Shown piece by piece: positions 34,642 through 42,324 of a stretch of 64,000 nucleotides of DNA. The position numbers and the translations under genes were made by a program. Each line of letters starts with the position of its first letter. Positions within the stretch are counted from its first letter, which is position 1. Under the pieces are notes generated by a model. The model saw nothing but the letters and a program-made list of their open reading frames with translations. It searched no databases and was not told where the DNA came from. The DNA comes from CAIWHR01 sp963830485. GTDB lineage: Bacteria; Pseudomonadota; Gammaproteobacteria; Burkholderiales; Casimicrobiaceae. The stretch is from contig CAWHNE010000022.1 in NCBI GenBank assembly GCA_963830485.1, positions 124,001 through 188,000 of the forward strand. The letters run 5' to 3'.

Positions 34642-34775
34642 ATGATTTTCCCCTATGAGATTGAAGGTTCGACTTCGATTCTTCCGGCCCTTACCACCAT
34701 CCTTACCACTATTGATCGACGCCAGTGCCACTGCGGAGCGCCCGTCGATCCAAGTGGCCATCCTAACAATGGGCT

Positions 34776-35627
34776 ATGCTCGCGGCCACTGCGATGCCCA
34801 TTCCCGCAACCGGAACGGTCTCCTACGAGTTGGCCGCCACTCTCCTTACTGAGTCGGTTGGCATTGCCGCGCGCATCGTTCATGGCCCTGTTGCCTTGGG
34901 TCCATTGGACAACTGCCTGTTCGCGACGGTCGTACGCGGTATCCGCTTGACCCTTGGCGCCGCTGCACTCATCGAGAAGCGCTTGCAGGGTGAAGCCTTC
35001 ATTCTCGGTAGGTCTTTGTTCGAAGACTCGTTGCGAATTGCGGAGATCGGCGATGACGCCACAAACCGAAAGGGCCTATTGCTTGGCTGGTATCTCGATT
35101 CGCTCGCGGAACTGGCAAATCTGCATACTGCGGCGAAGGCGATCGGCCAAGAGGTGGTGCCTTGGAATAACATGCCCGGCAAGGTCTTGCCGTGGAGGCA
35201 GAAGTTGGACGCCATAGCCAAGCGAGACCGGATCAAACGCAAGCGCTTCCTGTCAGTTAAGGACGCTGCAAAACGCTTCGGCCGAGTTCACGACTATTGG
35301 ACGTACCAGTTGGCTCATGAAATGGTGCACGGCTCGGAAATTGCCAATACGTTTTATCGCAAGATTGACTCGCCAGTTGGTGGGGCTGCGCCCAATGTCT
35401 ATGCATCGACAGATTCAGAGGCCCCTGTCCTCGCTACCTCCTGCGCGTTCTGGTGCTCCCGATCGCTCCTTCAGGCTGCCGGTGGCGCCGCGGTCGTGTT
35501 CGGCAGGGACCCTCGCGACGCGGACGATGCATTTGTGTGCTCCAACGACCTCGAAGGATTCCTGCACGAGCAAGTTGGATTCGGCAGAGGGGTACCACAG
35601 CCACCGCCTCCGCCTAGGAGGAGTTAG
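34776..35627 (+). CDS. DUF5677-like helical protein, island cargo
   Basis: 283 residues, mainly helical: ELAATLLTESVGIAARIVHG, then ALIEKRLQGEAFILGRSLFED and a His-containing helix YQLAHEMVHGSEIANTFY. The plan (RSLFED then a late H-x-x-x-H region) resembles DUF5677 proteins found with defence and mobile genes, but I am not certain. No signal peptide or membrane segment. It is the only large unexplained gene of the island and lies 135 bp inside its distal end, where cargo is often carried. Confidence 0.6.
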   Translation: MLAATAMPIPATGTVSYELAATLLTESVGIAARIVHGPVALGPLDNCLFATVVRGIRLTLGAAALIEKRLQGEAFILGRSLFEDSLRIAEIGDDATNRKGLLLGWYLDSLAELANLHTAAKAIGQEVVPWNNMPGKVLPWRQKLDAIAKRDRIKRKRFLSVKDAAKRFGRVHDYWTYQLAHEMVHGSEIANTFYRKIDSPVGGAAPNVYASTDSEAPVLATSCAFWCSRSLLQAAGGAAVVFGRDPRDADDAFVCSNDLEGFLHEQVGFGRGVPQPPPPPRRS

Positions 35628-35910
35628 CGACACTCGCCGCACAGCAGGCGCTGCTGGAAGGCATTTCGGTCGACGTCACAAGTGTTCAGCTACTGCCGCG
35701 ACGAAGAGTAGCTGCGAATGCGGCACTACGGACAGGCTCGGGGAAAGGCCGCTATAGGACGCAGAGCCGCCGGCCGCCACCTCGGTTCCAATGGGCGTGA
35801 ACGACCCTGAGCAGCCGGTCGGTCCTCTTCAAAGCCGACGTTCAACAGAGCAATTCACCGGGCAACTGCGGTGAGCGGAGTGAACCGCGCGATCGGCGCG
35901 CAATGGCACA
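35628..35910. other. gap between the DUF5677-like gene and the substrate-binding gene
   Basis: About 280 bp with no recognisable gene or hairpin of note. Confidence 0.3.
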
Positions 35911-36894
35911 TCACTGAATCACTTCGTCGGCACGTGCGAACAACAACTGCGGAACCGTGAGACCGAGCGCGCTTGCAACTTTGCGGTTGATCAAAAACTC
36001 AAGCTTTGTCGGTTGCTCCACGGGTATATCACCGGGTTTGGCACCCTTCAGGATCTTGTCGACGAGAACAGGCCCTCGGCGACACATTGCAACTTGGTCA
36101 GCTCCATAGGACATAAGCGCGCCAGCGTCGAAAGTCTCTCTCGACCAGACAGCTAACGGAAGACGACGTTCAAGCGCCATCTTTGCGACGTTTGCTCGCT
36201 GCTGATAGACCAGTCCCTCACCGTTTATGGTCACCGCTTGCATTCCGGCTTTGACCATTGCGTCAAATGCCTGCCTCAGCTCGTCAACCGAGCGCGCTTC
36301 AAATGTATGGTTCACCAATCGGAGCTCGACCGCAGCCGTTTCGGTGACACGTTTGTAAAGTGGCGCAACTTCGGTATTTGGATTGACGAGCAAAGCAACG
36401 CGGGACAAACCGGGAATGAGATCGCTAAGAAATTGCAGGCGTTTGATAACTATGTCCGTCCCGAAATGCGAGAGTCCCGTCATATTTCTCCCCGGCCGAG
36501 CAAGGCTGTCGACGAACTTACTCCCCACAGGGTCGGGAACGAAGATAAAGACTACCGGTATCGAGGTTGTCGCGTCTCTTGCGTAAGGCGCGGTCTGCGT
36601 CCCGACGGTTACCAATACATCGACCTTGAGCGCTATCAGCTCGGCGACCATGCTCCGAAATCGCTCCGGCATTTCATTGGGAAAGCGATGTTCAAGGATG
36701 ATATTTCGCCCGTCGACGTACCCGAGGCCTTGAAAGCCTTCAAGGAGTCCCCTGTAGTACGACCCCTCTTCATCAGCACTGCCCGCGTGCCACAGAACAC
36801 CAACTCTGGGAATCTTGCCGGCCTGCGCACGCCCAAGGCTTGGCAGCGCCGCTATCGCACCGCAGACGATGGTAAGGAAATCTCGCCGTCTCAT
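35911..36894 (-). CDS. ABC_sub_bind-family periplasmic substrate-binding protein
   Basis: 327 residues of the PF04392 type. A twin-arginine-like start (MRRRDFLTIVCGAIAALPSLGRA), then IPRVGVLWHAGSADEE, GLLEGFQGLGYVDGRNIILE, VDVLVTVGTQTAPYARDAT and IPVVFIFVPDPVGSKFVDSL. These genes are very abundant in Betaproteobacteria and Rhizobiales and usually stand without ABC permease genes, as here; ligand unknown. ATG 36894 was chosen because it begins the RR-type signal. Confidence 0.85.
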   Translation of the reverse strand: MRRRDFLTIVCGAIAALPSLGRAQAGKIPRVGVLWHAGSADEEGSYYRGLLEGFQGLGYVDGRNIILEHRFPNEMPERFRSMVAELIALKVDVLVTVGTQTAPYARDATTSIPVVFIFVPDPVGSKFVDSLARPGRNMTGLSHFGTDIVIKRLQFLSDLIPGLSRVALLVNPNTEVAPLYKRVTETAAVELRLVNHTFEARSVDELRQAFDAMVKAGMQAVTINGEGLVYQQRANVAKMALERRLPLAVWSRETFDAGALMSYGADQVAMCRRGPVLVDKILKGAKPGDIPVEQPTKLEFLINRKVASALGLTVPQLLFARADEVIQ

Positions 36895-37134
36895 GAACTG
36901 TGCCCCCGGGCAGCGCGCCAATTCCGGCGTGGTCAGGATAGGCCCATTTTCACGGGATCGCAACGCCACCGCTCCGACGGTGCCGCTTGCGCACGGCAGC
37001 ATTCGCCGACCCCCGGTCGGCTAATGCCGCACGCCGTTCGACCGACGTTGACGCATCGCCCCGGTTGCAGGCGCGGGTGCGCCATCGAGGACGCGGTGAC
37101 GGTTTTTTGTTGGCGGCGTGTATGTCCGCACTTA

Positions 37135-37280
37135 GCCGAGGCTGTGTAAAAACTCCGCGCGAAACGAGGTGTCGGCAACGACGACCTCGTAGAACGCGTT
37201 GTATGCGATTTATTTGGGGTCGGGAGGGGTTTTGATACTCCCGAAAACAGACCGAAATCGCGTTTTTACATAGCCTCGGC
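37135..37280. repeat. MITE-like element with 19-bp inverted ends
   Basis: GCCGAGGCTGTGTAAAAAC (37135-37153) and the complement of GCCGAGGCTATGTAAAAAC (37262-37280) differ at one position and enclose 108 bp without a gene. Ends of the form GAGGCTRTGTAAAAAC are found on several transposon families, so this is probably a non-autonomous deletion derivative. The remaining stretch 36895-37415 holds no gene. Confidence 0.6.
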
Positions 37281-37415
37281 CGAGAGCGCCAGTTGACAAG
37301 TCCGGACCGAACGGCCGGTTCCGCGACATTGCGGCCATTTGTGGCTCAACTTCACGGGCAGCAACGGGACGCCAACCGTCACTCGCTCATCCAGAATATC
37401 GTGGGCGGACGTTCA

Positions 37416-38282
37416 CTACCTCCCTAAGTAAATCGCGGTGACTTGCTCGCGCTCATGCCCGAGCTCGCTGCTGATTGTTAGTCGCGCCTCGCGGTCGATC
37501 GCCTTCTGCTCGCGTTTGAGCTCTCTCGATCGCGGCCCGCCGGCGGCCGGTGCCGACCAACCCGTCAGCTCGCGGTACCGTTCCTGTGCGTACTGATGAC
37601 GGTGACCATGTACGTGGTTGATGCCCGCCCGGTCGCACTGGTATTCGAAGCGATGCAGTTGTTCCACGTAAGTCCGGTCAGCCGGAATCAGACTGCCTTT
37701 GCCGGCCAAGCGCTTCGCCTCGTCCAGGACCTGGCGTTGTTCGGCATTGCGGATCGGGATTTCTCGGTCACGGCCGCCTTTGGTCCAACTGTCCTTCAGC
37801 CGCAAGGTGTCGCCGCGGTCGGCCCACCCCGGTTGGATCTTGAGCGACTCTTCACGCCGCAGCCCGAATGCCGCCTGCAACCGCAGCGACATGCGCGTGT
37901 TCGGATCGATGACCTGGGCGAGATCCCCGGAGGTCAACTGCCGGGCTTTGCTTACATTGGTGACGTAGCTGTCGGTCGGCAATGCCATATGCATCGTTGC
38001 TTCTAGCCATGACGTTGGCCTGCCGCTCTTCTCCGCCCACCAACGCAGTGTGGTCGTGCGATTCTTGAGGGTGCCGGTGCTCAACCCCTCCGCCTGCCAG
38101 CGCTCGACCAGCTGCTCAACATGTTTGGGTTTCAGGCTCTGCACATGCATGTTGACGAAGCCCATTTCCTGTAGCTGGTTCGCGATGAGCGTCAGGATAC
38201 GTTCCCGGTTAGCTTGAGTGGCAAAGCTCCCGTCCCGATTGTGTTTGCAGAGTTGCTTCAGTTCGTAGTTCAACGTCTGCAT
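37416..38282 (-). CDS. tyrosine recombinase with phage integrase N-terminal and Integrase_1 domains
   Basis: 288 residues. SAM-like N-terminal domain (ANQLQEMGFVNMHVQSLKPKHVEQLVERWQ) and Integrase_1 catalytic domain: Arg in FGLRREESLKI, HGHRHQYAQERY, and the ending SSELGHEREQVTAIYLGR with the nucleophile Tyr. This type is carried by integrative conjugative elements and plasmids and is different from the P4-like integrase at 40386. It may be the relic of an older element or act on the structured DNA to its right. Confidence 0.82.
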   Translation of the reverse strand: MQTLNYELKQLCKHNRDGSFATQANRERILTLIANQLQEMGFVNMHVQSLKPKHVEQLVERWQAEGLSTGTLKNRTTTLRWWAEKSGRPTSWLEATMHMALPTDSYVTNVSKARQLTSGDLAQVIDPNTRMSLRLQAAFGLRREESLKIQPGWADRGDTLRLKDSWTKGGRDREIPIRNAEQRQVLDEAKRLAGKGSLIPADRTYVEQLHRFEYQCDRAGINHVHGHRHQYAQERYRELTGWSAPAAGGPRSRELKREQKAIDREARLTISSELGHEREQVTAIYLGR

Positions 38283-38635
38283 GATCTCCTCGGCTGTTTC
38301 GTTTCTCTCCCTTGCGACGGTGTCGATCAGGTCTGGTCAGTGTTTCTGTCCGTCTCACCACGCCTGAGCGGGGCGAGATTTTCGAGGGACGCGGGAGACA
38401 CCACTCCCGCTTTGTGCCGTTGATTTAGTGCTTGCCACCGCGGCACGCGGTTCTTGGCGTCGCGGGTGCTCCCGGTGGGGAGTCGTTCCCGCAACTTGAA
38501 CCTTGACCCAGGGTTCGGGGGTGCGCCGGTGCAGCGCTTCTTTGACGATCCGCGTTGCGCGGATGAATGAACGGGCCGCATTGCACGGCCGGCGAGGACG
38601 ATGGGTCAGGGAACCCGTCACTTGGGGTCATCACT

Positions 38636-38773
38636 TGCGCCAGCGCCACATAACTCGCTGTTGGGACGGAGGATCGGCGCGTCGTCACTACCGGCTCCGC
38701 CGCTAGTAACGACGCTACTGGTACAGGTGCTTTGGCGCAGGGGATGACGATTGCGCCAACTAGACTTGGCGCA
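38636..38773. repeat. alternating TGCGCCAA / TTGGCGCA array around a 35-nt hairpin
   Basis: TGCGCCA at 38636, TTGGCGCA at 38732-38739, TGCGCCAA at 38752-38759 and TTGGCGCA at 38766-38773 alternate in orientation. Between the first two lies a hairpin, 38680-38714: CGTCGT, ACTA and CGGC pair with GCCG, TAGT and ACGACG, two single mismatches, loop TCC. It looks like binding sites arranged around a cruciform. Confidence 0.55.
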
Positions 38774-39229
38774 GGGAGTCGCGCGTTGCACTTGCCGAAT
38801 TGCAGCATGGGACGCGACTTGTCCGGGCGTGTGCAATGCACATCGACCGGACCAGGGACCAACGAGGCTCGCGCCGTGGGGCCGCTACCGGAAACGGTAG
38901 ACAGCCGCGACTGCACGCAAGCACTGCAGACAACGCCGTCGCAAGGACGGCAAAGCCAACATTGCGGTCGATTCCCGACCGCTGGTCATTACGAAACCTC
39001 CCGCCTTGCGGCGCGCCGGCTGTCTCGAGGAGGTCGTCCGGCTTAAAGGGCGATGGTTACGCCATCAGCGGGCTGAAAGCTCAGCCAAGCGAACTGCAGC
39101 AACGGTAGCCCGGCTGCAACACCACCTCAAGCGATAAACGACGGTAAGAAGTATTCGTTTTCGGGTTGCAATTCGCCTCGTGGCGTGAGTAAGAGGGGAA
39201 CGGCTTCCAGGAAGAACCTTCCTCGACCG

Positions 39230-39299
39230 CCGGTTATCCACGGCGGCGCGCGGGCGGCGCCCCTCTCGCACGCGAGCGCGCGCCGCGGTGGGTAACCGG
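39230..39299. repeat. large hairpin with a DnaA-box-like sequence
   Basis: The 22-nt arm 39230-39251 (beginning CCGGTTATCCAC) pairs with 39278-39299 (ending GTGGGTAACCGG) at 20 of 22 positions, loop 26 nt with an inner GGGC/GCCC pair. TTATCCACG (39234-39242) in the stem matches the DnaA box. It lies 160 bp before the AlpA gene. Confidence 0.55.
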
Positions 39300-39459
39300 C
39301 CTTCAGGGGTGCGTTATGGCCGGCGGCTCGCGCCCGTTTGACCCGCCAAGTTGTTGACTCCTGGCGAAAACGGTCGGCCGCTATTTACGTTTTCCGGCGG
39401 ACGGGTGCGGAGCCATATGCAACGATGGGCCTTCCACCGACATCCACAAGGAGACGACG

Positions 39460-39672
39460 ATGGCCGATGCGAGCCAAACGCCTTATTGCATTCTGCGACG
39501 CAAACAGGTCGAAGCGCGCACCGGGCTATCGCGCAGCACGATCTACGCTCGAATCAAAGCTGGGACGTTCCCGGCGCCCGTGTCGCTAGGCCCGCGTGCC
39601 GTCGGATGGATTGAAAACGATGTGCATCGCTGGCTTTCCGACCGGATCGACGCAGGTTGGAACCGCGCATAG
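39460..39672 (+). CDS. alpA: AlpA-family HTH regulator/excisionase
   Basis: 70 residues. ILRRKQVEARTGLSRSTIYARI is the MerR-like HTH of AlpA/Prophage CP4-57 regulators, followed by FPAPVSLGPRAVGWIENDVHRWL. In P4-like islands AlpA activates integrase or acts as excisionase. AAGGAG lies 7 bases before the ATG. It is divergent from nothing nearby; the integrase unit is transcribed towards it. Confidence 0.88.
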   Translation: MADASQTPYCILRRKQVEARTGLSRSTIYARIKAGTFPAPVSLGPRAVGWIENDVHRWLSDRIDAGWNRA

Positions 39673-39746
39673 GTGGATGGCAAAGGACACCGCATCGGGA
39701 AAATGAGAAGTTAACGAATGACGCCGCGCTGTGCCGATCCGCGAAA

Positions 39747-40115
39747 TCAACCGACTCGTTCAACCCGAAGCCGCACTCCAGCCGCACGTACGAGCGCTAG
39801 CAACGTCGATAAGCGGGGATTGCCGGACCTGCTCAATGTTCGATAGAGCGTCTCGCGCGACAGTCCGGTCGCGGTCGCAACGCTTGCGATCCCCCCGCGG
39901 GCCTCGGAGATGGCTCGAAGCGCATACATGATGTCGCCTTCGTCACCGCTCGCAAGTGCTTCATCGAGCAAGGCTGCGACGTTCGCGTCGACCGCGAGAT
40001 GTTCGACCAGGAAGTCCGCGTGCGTCCTACTGCGTTCCTGTCTGCTTGGAGTAATCCGCCCAGTACTGCTTCGCACTTTTGATGTCGCCACGCTGTCCTC
40101 TCTTGTCGCCGCCAC
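39747..40115 (-). CDS. HigA-like antitoxin (addiction-module antidote, HTH)
   Basis: Up to 122 residues; the conserved part is the last ~92: HADFLVEHLAVDANVAALLDEALASGD (split here), then AISEARGGIASVATATGLSRETLY (HTH) and NPRLSTLLALVRAAGVRL. It follows the toxin gene on the same strand. The only ATG (40115) lies 89 bp inside the toxin gene, and no better start with a ribosome site was found near 40030, so the true start is uncertain (possibly a rare codon or translational coupling). Confidence 0.75.
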   Translation of the reverse strand: MAATREDSVATSKVRSSTGRITPSRQERSRTHADFLVEHLAVDANVAALLDEALASGDEGDIMYALRAISEARGGIASVATATGLSRETLYRTLSRSGNPRLSTLLALVRAAGVRLRVERVG

Positions 40116-40362
40116 ACAGCAGGATGATCAGTCGGTTCCCGACGCGCCCGAAATAGATTCGATAGCCTGGCCCGATGTCGATCCGAAGCTCCTGCACACC
40201 GTCGCCGACCGATTTGCAGTCACCGAACAGTCCTCTCTGGATGCGGCCAATGCGAAGCAGGATCGCCGCTGTTGCCCGCCTGTCTTGCAATGCGGCCAGC
40301 CAGTCGCCGAACACATCCCGTCCGGATGGCGCCAGATAGTGCCGGACCTCGAATTCGGTCAT
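40027..40362 (-). CDS. RelE/ParE-family toxin (addiction-module killer, HigB-like)
   Basis: 111 residues. Family segments VFGDWLAALQDRRATAAILLRIGR, GDCKSVGDGVQELRIDIGPGYRIYF and LIILLCGGDKRGQRGDIKSA are complete, with the catalytic-type Arg and Lys residues at the end. RelE-type toxins cut mRNA on ribosomes. The antitoxin follows directly (toxin first, as in HigBA-type modules). Placed between integrase and AlpA, it would stabilise the island. Confidence 0.88.
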   Translation of the reverse strand: MTEFEVRHYLAPSGRDVFGDWLAALQDRRATAAILLRIGRIQRGLFGDCKSVGDGVQELRIDIGPGYRIYFGRVGNRLIILLCGGDKRGQRGDIKSAKQYWADYSKQTGTQ

Positions 40363-40385
40363 TGTAGCTTATCGGCTACACGCGA

Positions 40386-41633
40386 TCAAGAAGCGGGCGT
40401 CATCTTGCGCAGGGGCACGACTTTCGCGCCGTCGCGAGCGGTAAACAGTTGCCGTTCGTACCATGCCATTAGCGCACGCCGAATTTCGAGCCGCTTGGCG
40501 CGATCGTAGGCCGCGGCTTGCTTGGTGCCGATCATGTGATCCAGCTGCGCCTCGACGGCGTCGGCGTCCTTGCCCGCATCGCGTCCCCAAGTCGAGAAAA
40601 CGGAGCGCCAGGAATGCGGCGAATGCTTGCCGGTAAGTTCCAGCGTTCGCCGATAGAATTTCTCGATCGCTTCGCGCGTGATTGGTCCGTCGCCATGTGG
40701 CGCCGGCGCGGCGTAAATCGCACCATCGCCGTCGGCACGGTGCCATTCGCGTAGCAAAGCGAGCAATTGAGGTGGCAGCGGCACGACATGGGGGCCACGC
40801 TGTGCATCCTTCCGCTTCATCCGTTCGCGCGGAATGGACCACGCTCCCGCCTGCAGGTCGAATTCGTCCCAACGGGCGCCGACAATCTCACCGATGCGCT
40901 GCGCGGTGAATACCGCCAGAAGGTGGGCGCGACGCACGCCGCGGCTGATCTCGGCGACATCGGCCGCGCGCAATATTGCACCCACGCCCGCGTGATCGGT
41001 AACGGCCGCGAGGTGGGTACGCTGCGCAGCGCGCTTGCCGCGGCGTGCCGCCGGAATCGGATTGATTGGGATCAACCCTTGCTCGGCCGCGTAGTCCATG
41101 ATCGAGCGAAGGCGCTGCCGCACCTTCGTCGCCATATCGGGGGCACTATCCTCGATCTTGCGGATGGGCTTGGCAGCTATCGCCGTCGTGATTTCGGCCA
41201 CCGGCAGCGTCGCAAGCGACGACAAATGATTGTCGAGGCTCGCCTTGACCTCTTGCTGGTAGTCCGCGGTCCACTTCGCGCGCCGGGCCTCGCGTTTGAG
41301 CCAGTCTGCCGACAGCACCCCGAACGTCGCTGTGCGCGCCGCCGCGCGTTTCGCCCGCTCGACCCGGCGTACCGCGGTGACGTGGTGGCCGTCTGCCGCG
41401 AGCGTACGGACGTCCTGCGCCTTTGCGCGCGCCTGGCCGAGCGTGATCCGATCCAGCCGCCCAAGAGTCGCCGTTTGCGGCTTGTCGCCAAGCCGATACC
41501 GAAACTGCCACGACGACGCGCCCGAGAGGGGCACGTAGAGATACAGCCCATCGCCATCTGCAAGCCGGTAAGGCTTTGCCTTCGGCTTGGCGTTCTGGAC
41601 CTGGCGGTCGGTCAACAAATGCCTTGCCATCAC
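40386..41633 (-). CDS. int: P4-type tyrosine integrase of the tmRNA island
   Basis: 415 residues. DUF4102 N-terminal arm-binding domain (LTDRQVQNAKPKAKPYRLAD, GDGLYLYVPLSGASSWQFRY), a core-binding domain and the catalytic domain with R in FTAQRIGEIVGARW, HSWRSVFSTWGRD (HxxR) and the DHMIGTKQAAAYDRA end with the Tyr. It lies 180 bp from the intact tmRNA 3' end and reads away from it. Full length, so excision is plausible. Confidence 0.92.
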   Translation of the reverse strand: MMARHLLTDRQVQNAKPKAKPYRLADGDGLYLYVPLSGASSWQFRYRLGDKPQTATLGRLDRITLGQARAKAQDVRTLAADGHHVTAVRRVERAKRAAARTATFGVLSADWLKREARRAKWTADYQQEVKASLDNHLSSLATLPVAEITTAIAAKPIRKIEDSAPDMATKVRQRLRSIMDYAAEQGLIPINPIPAARRGKRAAQRTHLAAVTDHAGVGAILRAADVAEISRGVRRAHLLAVFTAQRIGEIVGARWDEFDLQAGAWSIPRERMKRKDAQRGPHVVPLPPQLLALLREWHRADGDGAIYAAPAPHGDGPITREAIEKFYRRTLELTGKHSPHSWRSVFSTWGRDAGKDADAVEAQLDHMIGTKQAAAYDRAKRLEIRRALMAWYERQLFTARDGAKVVPLRKMTPAS

Positions 41634-41780
41634 CCCCCTCTAAGTTCGATTCTCTTGAAAGGAGCGTTTTACCACTTTTATGCGGTTACCACCACCGTTA
41701 CCTCCGTTTGCATCTGGCTTTCACCGGCCCGCAAGGGATGCTACAAGCACGTTCTTCATAGGGAAAATACAAAAAATAAC

Positions 41781-41797
41781 GGCCCCGGGTCGGGGCC
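41781..41797 (-). terminator. present tmRNA terminator, supplied at the island side
   Basis: GGCCCCG (41781-41787), loop GGT, CGGGGCC (41791-41797), then GTTATTTTTTG on the minus strand: a good Rho-independent terminator 15 bp after the tmRNA CCA. A near-copy lies at the far end of the island. Confidence 0.8.
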
Positions 41798-41801
41798 GTC
41801 A

Positions 41802-41838
41802 TTCTTGCTGATGGTGGAGGTGGCGAGAATCGAACTCG
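41802..41838 (-). repeat. proximal attachment repeat (attL-like) within the tmRNA 3' end
   Basis: 37 bp identical to 34605-34641; spans the T-arm and acceptor strand of the tRNA-like domain and the 10 bp beyond the CCA. The gene end is therefore kept whole after integration. Confidence 0.88.
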
Positions 41839-42189
41839 CGTCCGGAAGTACTCGGCAGTCGGGACTACATGCTTAGTCGAGTCATTGGGCTCTCGCCCCG
41901 ACGCCGTTGACTGACATACGACGGCGGGACCAGTCACCTTGGTTTAGCGCTTCGCCCAAGTGACCCGGGCGGGCGCGATCGCTCTAGATGTCCTCGCCGT
42001 GATTTCGCCGTTGCCGGCTACGTCACCCGGACCGAGCGCTGCCCGGTGCGAGGTCCGGCGGGATTAAGCCGCCAGAGCGTACGTTTCGTCGTTCGCAGTT
42101 AAGTTTGCGAGTGCTCGAGTTTTACGAGGACAAGCGCCTCGGCATGCCCCAAGCTGCGTTGCATCCCCCGTCGAAACCAGTTCACCCCC
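41812..42189 (-). ncRNA. ssrA: transfer-messenger RNA (tmRNA)
   Basis: 378 nt. The 5' GGGGGTG (42189-42183) pairs with the 3' CACCTCC before A-CCA (41812-41815 holds ACCA). A GGTTTCGAC-type tRNA-like start follows. The tag reading frame at 42096-42067 encodes ANDETYALAA and stops at TAA 42066-42064. tmRNA rescues stalled ribosomes with SmpB. One-piece form. The island integrase uses its 3' end as attachment site. Confidence 0.96.
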
Positions 42190-42324
42190 GGTGTTCGTCC
42201 AGCGCCTGGCGCGGGAACTCGCATAATACCACCGGGTGCCCGCAGCTCACGCGCTCTTCCAATCTGGAGCTCTTCGGGCGAAATTCAAGTCGGGCACCCG
42301 TGGCAGCACTTTCTGGAGGCTCCG

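Larger units (their letters stand above)
38283..39459. other. 1.2 kb non-coding, highly structured centre of the island
   Basis: Open frames here overlap on both strands, have poor codon structure and no ribosome sites, so I call no gene. The stretch contains a perfect 7-bp hairpin GCGGGAG/CTCCCGC (38391-38410), the array at 38630-38773 and the large hairpin at 39230-39299. Such density of palindromes suggests origin, transfer or recombination sites, or structured RNA. Confidence 0.5.
34605..41838. mobile_element. 7.2 kb genomic island integrated at the 3' end of tmRNA
   Basis: Bounded by 37-bp perfect direct repeats of the tmRNA 3' end. A tyrosine integrase lies next to the intact tmRNA end, as is usual for such islands. 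Other contents: a RelE-type toxin with antitoxin, AlpA-like regulator, a second tyrosine recombinase, an ABC_sub_bind protein, a MITE-like repeat, a DUF5677-like gene and a structured non-coding centre. Base composition and ORF density are lower than in the flanks. Confidence 0.88.

Noticed and set aside
38425..38916. 163-residue minus-strand open frame in the island centre
   Set aside because: Covers the hairpin and the octamer array, has no homology-like segments and no ribosome site.
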